The notes beneath the pieces were generated by a model that saw nothing but the letters and a program-made list of their open reading frames with translations, had not been told where the DNA came from and ran no database searches. From contig DAOVQV010000032.1 in the NCBI GenBank assembly GCA_030628445.1, positions 1 through 10,123 of the forward strand: a stretch of DNA of 10,123 nt, read 5' to 3'. A program made the translations under genes and the position numbers. The stretch comes from Phycisphaerae bacterium (GTDB lineage: Bacteria > Planctomycetota > Phycisphaerae > SM23-33). Position 1 is the stretch's first letter. Every line of letters begins with the position of its first letter. Positions 6,284 to 10,123 of this stretch are shown in pieces.

Positions 6284-6312
6284 TTGACGGCGGTTTCCTG
6301 AACACTTCCGAT
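6284..6312 (+). promoter_or_regulatory. Possible promoter of pgsA-ribBA
   Basis: TTGACG (6284-6289), a 17-base spacer and TCCGAT (6307-6312) in the Memo/pgsA divergent region. The -35 is good and the -10 poor. It would leave a leader of about 65 bases. I see no conserved FMN-riboswitch elements in this leader. Confidence 0.25.
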
Positions 6313-6372
6313 CAGTCCGGTTCTTCGCCTGAGCTGGTAAGCAGCGGGTGCCCAGAGCGACAGGATAAAGGT

Positions 6373-6377
6373 AAGGG
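6373..6377 (+). promoter_or_regulatory. Shine-Dalgarno supporting a TTG start for pgsA
   Basis: AAGGG, 8 bases before the TTG at 6386. The reading frame is open only back to the TAA at 6338-6340 and contains no ATG or GTG before the first membrane segment, so this site makes TTG the most likely start. Confidence 0.6.
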
Positions 6378-6385
6378 AAAAGCAG

Positions 6386-7066
6386 TTGTCTCTGCCCAGC
6401 GCCAAACCGTGGGGTTCGCTCAGTTGGCCGAACCGTATCAGTATTTTCCGCCTGCTGATGGTCGGACCCTTCATCGTGCTGCTGATGAACCAGCGTCAGT
6501 GGACCGGCGCGAGATACGTAGCGTTGATTATCTTTCTTGCCATGGCTGTCTCCGATCTTATCGACGGTGTGCTGGCACGAAGGCTCAACGCCAGGACCCG
6601 CATGGGGGCGATATTGGACCCCCTGGCCGATAAGGCTCTGATAATCTGTGCCGCGGTCTTGCTGTCGTTGAAAGACTCATCCGTCCCGGGCGCGCAGCTG
6701 CCGAACTGGATCGTGGTGGCCGTTGTGGGCAAGGACCTGTGGGTGATCGTCGGATTCATAGTGATATACTTGGTTACGGACCGGCTTCGCGTGCGGCCGA
6801 CGCTGGCTGGTAAGGCCTGTACGGCCGGTCAATTGATCATGGTGGCGTGCGTACTCGTAAGTCCCGATTTCAATCGCCTGGGATACCAGATCGGGACGCG
6901 ACTTGCGACGGTGACCACATGGGGCGTCACCGTCCTTTGCGCCCTGGCCGTTATCAGTTACACTAGGTTGGGGTTGAGCTTTGTCGCCCAGGAAGACAAA
7001 CCCCTTGAACACAATACCCACGACGAACGGATGCCCAATGAGCCCGATAGACCAAATACTCGATGA
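6386..7066 (+). CDS. pgsA: CDP-alcohol phosphatidyltransferase, probable PgsA
   Basis: 226 residues starting at TTG. The complete family signature D-x2-D-G-x2-A-R-x8-G-x3-D-x3-D spans 57-82 (SDLIDGVLARR, then MGAILDPLAD). These aspartates bind the metal and the CDP-alcohol. About six membrane segments are visible (roughly 18-35, 43-56, 84-95, 107-130, 149-160, 173-192), so it is an inner-membrane enzyme. The N-terminal WPNRISIFRLL resembles PgsA proteins, which join CDP-diacylglycerol and glycerol-3-phosphate on the way to phosphatidylglycerol; other CDP-alcohol acceptors cannot be excluded. The C-terminal tail after about 200 is hydrophilic (AQEDKPLEHN). The last 29 bases overlap the start of ribBA in another frame, so the two are very likely one operon and translationally coupled. 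Confidence 0.88.
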   Translation: MSLPSAKPWGSLSWPNRISIFRLLMVGPFIVLLMNQRQWTGARYVALIIFLAMAVSDLIDGVLARRLNARTRMGAILDPLADKALIICAAVLLSLKDSSVPGAQLPNWIVVAVVGKDLWVIVGFIVIYLVTDRLRVRPTLAGKACTAGQLIMVACVLVSPDFNRLGYQIGTRLATVTTWGVTVLCALAVISYTRLGLSFVAQEDKPLEHNTHDERMPNEPDRPNTR

Positions 7067-8267
7067 ATTGCGTGCGGGTCGGATGATCGTCCTGGTGGAC
7101 GATGAGTCGCGAGAGAACGAGGGGGATCTCGTCCTGGCGGCCCAGAAGGTAACACCCGATGCGATCAACTTCATGGCCCGCTTCGCCAGAGGGATCATCT
7201 GCCTCCCGATGACCAGCGCCAAGGCCGATCAGCTTGCGCTGCATCCGCAGGTGATGAACAACACGGCGCTGCACGGGACGGCATTTACGGTTTCCGTTGA
7301 TGCGGCCACCGCCGTCACCACCGGTGTATCGGCGGCCGATCGGGCCAGGACCGTCGAAGTGGCGTCCCGCGACGACGCTCACCCGGACGATCTGGTTCGT
7401 CCGGGGCACGTCTTCCCGCTGCGGGCACGCGATGGGGGTGTGCTGGTCCGTGCGGGTCAGACCGAGGGGGCGATCGACCTGGTCCGTCTTGCGGGCCTGA
7501 AGCCTATGGCCGTGATCTGCGAGATCATGAACGAAGACGGGACGATGGCCCGGAGGGACGATCTGGAGAAGTTCTGCCTGCAGCACGGAATGAAGATGTG
7601 CTCCGTGGCGGATATCATCCGCCACCGGCTCAGGTCCGAGAAGCTTATTGAGCGGGCCGTTGAGATTGACCTCCCGTTGGAAGAAGGCGAGTTCCATCTG
7701 ATCGCCTACACCTCCGTCGTCGACCCCGAGCCGCACATCGCCCTTTGCGCCGGCGGGGTCGGTAAGCTCGACAAGACCGGTAAGCCCATCCGCCATGAAG
7801 AGCCCGTCCTGGTTCGCGTTCACAGCGAATGCCTGACTGGCGACGCCTTCCGTTCGCTGCGGTGCGACTGCGGCCCGCAGCTTACCGAGGCGCTGAGGCG
7901 GATCACAGAGGTCGGCAAGGGCGCCCTGGTGTACGTGCGTCAGGAGGGGCGCGGGATTGGCTTGATCAACAAGCTGCGGGCCTACAAGCTGCAGATGGAA
8001 AAGGGGCTGGACACGGTGGAGGCAAACCTGGACCTGGGCTTCGAGGCCGACCGGCGAGATTACGGGATCGGGAACCAGATTCTGCGCGACCTGGGCCTTA
8101 CCAAGCTGCGAATTATGACGAACAACCCGCGGAAGATATACGGGTTGGAGGGTTTCGGGCTGCGGATCGTGCAGCGCGTCCCGCTTCAGATTCCCGCCCA
8201 CAAGACCAATCGCCAGTACCTTCAGACCAAGAAGGACAAGCTGGGACACATGCTGGATAACCTTTAG
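7038..8267 (+). CDS. ribBA: Bifunctional DHBP synthase / GTP cyclohydrolase II
   Basis: 409 residues from the ATG at 7038. A TTG further upstream in frame is unlikely because the added residues do not belong to the family. N-terminal half (about 1-200): 3,4-dihydroxy-2-butanone-4-phosphate synthase, with DDESRENEGD (21-30), HGTAFTV, VTTGVSAADRA, RPGHVFPL (121-128) and GQTEGAIDL (140-148). C-terminal half: GTP cyclohydrolase II, with zinc ligands Cys265, Cys276 and Cys278 (HSECLTGD to RCDCGPQL), RQEGRGIGLINKL (301-313), DTVEANLDLGF and MTNNPRKIYGLEGFGL. Together they supply both branch inputs of riboflavin synthesis from ribulose-5-phosphate and GTP. Odd: Gln141 stands where the DHBP synthases I recall (E. 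coli, B. subtilis) have the metal-binding His of G-H-T-E. It overlaps pgsA by 29 bases; its own Shine-Dalgarno is weak, fitting coupling. No other rib genes are nearby. Confidence 0.96.
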   Translation: MSPIDQILDELRAGRMIVLVDDESRENEGDLVLAAQKVTPDAINFMARFARGIICLPMTSAKADQLALHPQVMNNTALHGTAFTVSVDAATAVTTGVSAADRARTVEVASRDDAHPDDLVRPGHVFPLRARDGGVLVRAGQTEGAIDLVRLAGLKPMAVICEIMNEDGTMARRDDLEKFCLQHGMKMCSVADIIRHRLRSEKLIERAVEIDLPLEEGEFHLIAYTSVVDPEPHIALCAGGVGKLDKTGKPIRHEEPVLVRVHSECLTGDAFRSLRCDCGPQLTEALRRITEVGKGALVYVRQEGRGIGLINKLRAYKLQMEKGLDTVEANLDLGFEADRRDYGIGNQILRDLGLTKLRIMTNNPRKIYGLEGFGLRIVQRVPLQIPAHKTNRQYLQTKKDKLGHMLDNL

Positions 8268-8415
8268 AGCGACTCAACGCTTCTCTGCCCCCCTCCCAGC
8301 GCGGCTGCGGGTTCGCCGGTTTCCCGCCCCAGTTCCTCTGGCCTCCTGCTGATGTCGGCGTTAAACTCTCTGCGGAATGTCCGTGTCCGTATGCGAACAG
8401 TTCCCGTTTGTCTAC

Positions 8416-8421
8416 AAGAGG
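8416..8421 (+). promoter_or_regulatory. Shine-Dalgarno of the PfkB kinase gene
   Basis: AAGAGG, 5 bases before the ATG at 8427. It favours this start over an upstream ATG at 8352, which would add 25 residues unlike the family. The 159-base gap after ribBA shows no clear promoter or terminator. Confidence 0.6.
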
Positions 8422-8426
8422 CGCAG

Positions 8427-9395
8427 ATGCCGGGTGTGGTTTGTCTAGGCGAGTTGCTGGTTGATTTCTGTGCGGATCGCCCTGACGTCGGTCTGGACGG
8501 GGCCTGCACGTTTACCAGGGCGCCGGGCGGAGCACCGGCGAACGTGGCGGTGGGTGTGGTTCGCCTGGGCGAATCGGCCGGTTTCGTCGGGGCGGTCGGC
8601 GACGATCCTTTTGGCGACTTCCTGGAGGCGGCGCTTCGTAAGGAGGGCGTGGATACCTCGTTTCTTATCAAGACCGACTCTGCACGCACGTCCCTGGCGT
8701 TTATCGCCGCACGCAGCGATGGGCGCAAGGACATCACTTTCTATCGCAACCCCGGAGCGGATATGTGCCTGGCGGCTGAGCACATCGACACTTGGTATAT
8801 CGGCTCGGCGGAGGTTTTGCACTTCGGATCCATCAGCCGGATCGACGAGGGCCCGCGAGCGGCCACCGACAGGGCCCGGCGCCTGGCGGCCGAGGCGGGG
8901 GCGCTGATCAGCTACGACCCGAACTACCGCCCGTCGCTTTGGGCTGCGCCCGATCTGGCCCGCAAGCGGATATTGGAGAGCCTGGCCGGGACGAACGTCG
9001 CCAAACTGAGCGCCGAAGAGTGGGAGTTCATAACCGGTGCGGAGGATTTTGCCGAAGGGGCGGGCCTGATCCTTCAGATGGGGGTTGATCTGGTCGTTCG
9101 CAGCGAAGGGTCCGACGGGGCGAGCTTTGCCACCCCCCAGCACGCCGGCCATGTCGATGGATTTGAAGTGGACTGCATCGAGCCGACTGGCGCCGGCGAC
9201 GGATTTTGTGCCTGTCTTATTGTCCAGTTGCTTCGCTACTGGCGCGAAGGTATTCCACCGCGCCAGCTGCAGGCACAAGAGTTGAACCGTATCGTCCGAC
9301 GGGCCAATGCAGCCGGCGCCTTGGCGTGCACCAAAGTGGGGGCGATTCCTTCCTTACCGACCACGCAGCAGGTAGAGGCCCTTATGGTTGGATAG
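8427..9395 (+). CDS. PfkB family carbohydrate kinase, fructokinase-like
   Basis: 322 residues, normal for ribokinase/fructokinase enzymes, which phosphorylate sugars with ATP in the cytoplasm. The N-terminus VVCLGELLVDF contains the GE-x-L-x-D start. PfkB signature 1 is GGAPANVAVGVVRLG (34-48). YRNPGAD (106-112) and YDPNYRPSLW (163-172) are typical of fructokinases. Signature 2 is IEPTGAGDGF (251-260), with catalytic base Asp258 and the GAGD anion hole. Resemblance is closest to bacterial fructokinases (ScrK/FrcK-like), but 2-keto-3-deoxygluconate or another sugar is possible. It follows ribBA by 159 bases on the same strand and could be co-transcribed. It converges on dciA. No sugar transporter, hydrolase or regulator is adjacent to narrow the substrate. 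Confidence 0.92.
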   Translation: MPGVVCLGELLVDFCADRPDVGLDGACTFTRAPGGAPANVAVGVVRLGESAGFVGAVGDDPFGDFLEAALRKEGVDTSFLIKTDSARTSLAFIAARSDGRKDITFYRNPGADMCLAAEHIDTWYIGSAEVLHFGSISRIDEGPRAATDRARRLAAEAGALISYDPNYRPSLWAAPDLARKRILESLAGTNVAKLSAEEWEFITGAEDFAEGAGLILQMGVDLVVRSEGSDGASFATPQHAGHVDGFEVDCIEPTGAGDGFCACLIVQLLRYWREGIPPRQLQAQELNRIVRRANAAGALACTKVGAIPSLPTTQQVEALMVG

Positions 9396-9465
9396 CCTGT
9401 GAGGGACCCGAAAACCACTACATCGCATCAGGTCGGCGAGGCGAGTTCCTGAGGGTTAATGATCG

Positions 9466-9494
9466 CCGCCCGACGGGGATTGGAGCCCGGGCGG
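9466..9494. terminator. GC-rich hairpin between convergent PfkB kinase and dciA
   Basis: CCGCCCG (9466-9472) pairs with CGGGCGG (9488-9494) across a 15-base loop, in the 104-base gap between the two convergent stops. No T-run follows on either strand, so it is not a classic intrinsic terminator. It could still end transcripts or protect 3' ends. Confidence 0.35.
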
Positions 9495-9499
9495 GAGTC

Positions 9500-9880
9500 T
9501 TAGAATTCGTACCGTTGGGTCCCGGCGAGGTCTATGGCGTAGAACTGCCCCGGTATCAGGCGGATCTTGTTCAGCGCCCCGGGAAAACGAGATTGGATTT
9601 CCTTGGTCAGCCCGCCTGCAAGTAAGGTCTGAAGCTGGTAGCGGTGTGGGGCCGAGTCGACCATTACCGTCAGCACGCTGCGGTGGAACCCCTCCAGGGC
9701 TGTGTGCTCGGCGATACCTTCCGGGACCACTTCGTCCCAAATCTCGCTGAGCTGGCCGAGCTGCTTGGCCCGCTTTGCGAGAGTGTGCTTCATGAGGATA
9801 CCGATCGGCTGGCTCAGAGGTGTGGCGGGATCGTTGAACTGGCGCTGTTGCCAGATGGTGCGCAATTGGGCTTCGTCCAT
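9500..9880 (-). CDS. dciA: DciA (DUF721) family predicted DnaB helicase loader
   Basis: 126 residues. The DUF721 pattern is visible: LSEIWDEVVPEGIAEHTALEG (44-64), LTVMVDSAPHRYQLQTL (70-86) and a C-terminal NKIRLIPGQFY (104-114), together forming the KH-like domain. DciA is regarded as the ancestral bacterial loader of the replicative helicase DnaB in bacteria lacking DnaC or DnaI. The protein is near the short end of the family; the first 30 residues contain a basic/Gln-rich helix-like segment. GGAG (9892-9889) lies 8 bases before the ATG. Directly upstream on the same strand is the end of dnaN, a neighbourhood in which DUF721 genes are often found near recF and gyrB. The identification rests on pattern and context, not on a strict catalytic motif. 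Confidence 0.82.
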   Translation of the reverse strand: MDEAQLRTIWQQRQFNDPATPLSQPIGILMKHTLAKRAKQLGQLSEIWDEVVPEGIAEHTALEGFHRSVLTVMVDSAPHRYQLQTLLAGGLTKEIQSRFPGALNKIRLIPGQFYAIDLAGTQRYEF

Positions 9881-9900
9881 GAGACAGGCTCCGCGAACTT

Positions 9901-9929
9901 CCGGCCGATTCTTACACGCCGGCCGATTC
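9901..9929. repeat. 11-base direct repeat upstream of dciA
   Basis: CCGGCCGATTC occurs at 9901-9911 and exactly again at 9919-9929, so the period is 18 bases. Both copies lie between the dciA Shine-Dalgarno and its likely promoter, in what would be the 5' leader. Each copy contains CGGCCG. It could be a protein-binding site or chance in GC-rich DNA. Confidence 0.6.
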
Positions 9930-9969
9930 CTCGCTCAAATATGACATCCGTGTCAGACCCGAAACGATA

Positions 9970-9997
9970 CTAATACCATCGCCAAACACAAGGGCAA
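9970..9997 (-). promoter_or_regulatory. Candidate promoter of dciA
   Basis: On the minus strand TTGCCC (9997-9992), a 16-base spacer and TATTAG (9975-9970), about 90 bases upstream of the dciA start. Both boxes are partial matches. The 199-base dnaN-dciA gap makes a separate promoter plausible. Confidence 0.3.
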
Positions 9998-10038
9998 AAC
10001 TTGATGCGAAAGCTTCCCTAACGCTCTTTTCTTGTCGC

Positions 10039-10072
10039 TGGGCGGTCGGGTTCGCCCGGCCGGGCCGTCCCA
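10039..10072. other. GC-rich inverted repeat after dnaN
   Basis: TGGGCGG (10039-10045) pairs with CCGTCCCA (10065-10072), with one bulged base. Inside is the perfect 12-base palindrome GCCCGGCCGGGC (10054-10065). It starts 8 bases after the dnaN stop. No T-run follows on the minus strand, so it is at best a weak or Rho-assisted terminator. Confidence 0.4.
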
Positions 10073-10079
10073 GGTGGCG

Positions 10080-10123
10080 CTATCCTAAATCCACTGGCAT
10101 CAGCACGTAGAGGAAATCGCTAC
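10080..10123 (-). CDS. dnaN: DNA polymerase III sliding clamp (beta subunit), C-terminal end only
   Basis: Only the last codons are in the window: SDFLYVLMPVDLG and a TAG stop at 10082-10080. Beta clamps commonly end in a strand of the form YV(V/L)MP(M/V)xL, which sits near the pocket that binds clamp partners. The match is short, but the dciA gene immediately downstream on the same strand supports it. The remainder, roughly 350 residues, lies to the right of the window. Confidence 0.72.
   Translation of the reverse strand, partial: SDFLYVLMPVDLG

Noticed and set aside
6290..6385. FMN riboswitch upstream of the ribBA operon
   Set aside because: I looked for the conserved AGGG and GGAxxC-type elements of the RFN aptamer; the leader is too short and the elements do not appear in order.
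6963..8249. 428-residue minus-strand open frame
   Set aside because: It is antisense to ribBA, whose product is unmistakable. The antisense translation has no recognisable domain and no Shine-Dalgarno.
1..10123. CRISPR array, IS element, prophage, toxin-antitoxin or defence genes
   Set aside because: No regularly spaced repeats, terminal inverted repeats, transposase or integrase motifs, or small paired toxin-antitoxin frames were seen. The tRNA-Leu 3' end is not followed by an integrase or a duplicated attachment site in the window.

Overview
The window is GC-rich bacterial chromosome and is densely packed. It holds nine protein genes, two of them cut by the window edges, and one tRNA. No gene-free stretch exceeds 300 bases. 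Several traits point to Planctomycetota, perhaps a Phycisphaerae-like lineage: the GC-rich codon use, a tRNA-Leu without an encoded CCA, a Gfo/Idh/MocA oxidoreductase beside a non-HemE URO-D-superfamily protein, and a secreted double-DTG aspartic protease. This is inference from gene content; no 16S or marker phylogeny can be done here.

Layout. (1) 1-1214, minus: a secreted aspartic-protease-like protein whose C-terminus lies beyond the left edge. It has two retropepsin-like lobes in one chain. (2) 1351-1480, plus: tRNA-Leu(GAG) with a good sigma70-type promoter. (3) 1548-3049, minus: rpmE then prfA (ribosomal protein L31 and release factor 1), with a hairpin/T-run between them. (4) 3109-4134, minus: a Gfo/Idh/MocA oxidoreductase. 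It diverges from (5) 4247-5326, plus: a URO-D/methyltransferase-superfamily protein. (6) 5330-6199, minus: a Memo-family protein (AmmeMemoRadiSam protein B), converging on the URO-D gene with a 3-base gap. (7) 6386-8267, plus: pgsA-like CDP-alcohol phosphatidyltransferase overlapping ribBA by 29 bases. (8) 8427-9395, plus: a PfkB sugar kinase of fructokinase type. (9) 9500-10123, minus: dciA (DUF721, predicted helicase loader) downstream of the last codons of dnaN. The dnaN/dciA pair suggests the right edge may approach a replication-origin gene cluster.

Most genes are housekeeping: translation termination and ribosome, membrane lipid, riboflavin, replication. I found no defence system, CRISPR array, prophage, IS element or biosynthetic cluster, and nothing that looks like a wholly new multi-gene system. 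The best leads are the tandem-lobe secreted protease, the RibBA protein whose DHBP-synthase half has Gln at the usual metal-binding His, the pgsA/ribBA overlap, the URO-D-family protein with HxD instead of HxC, and an 11-base direct repeat with 18-base period in front of dciA.
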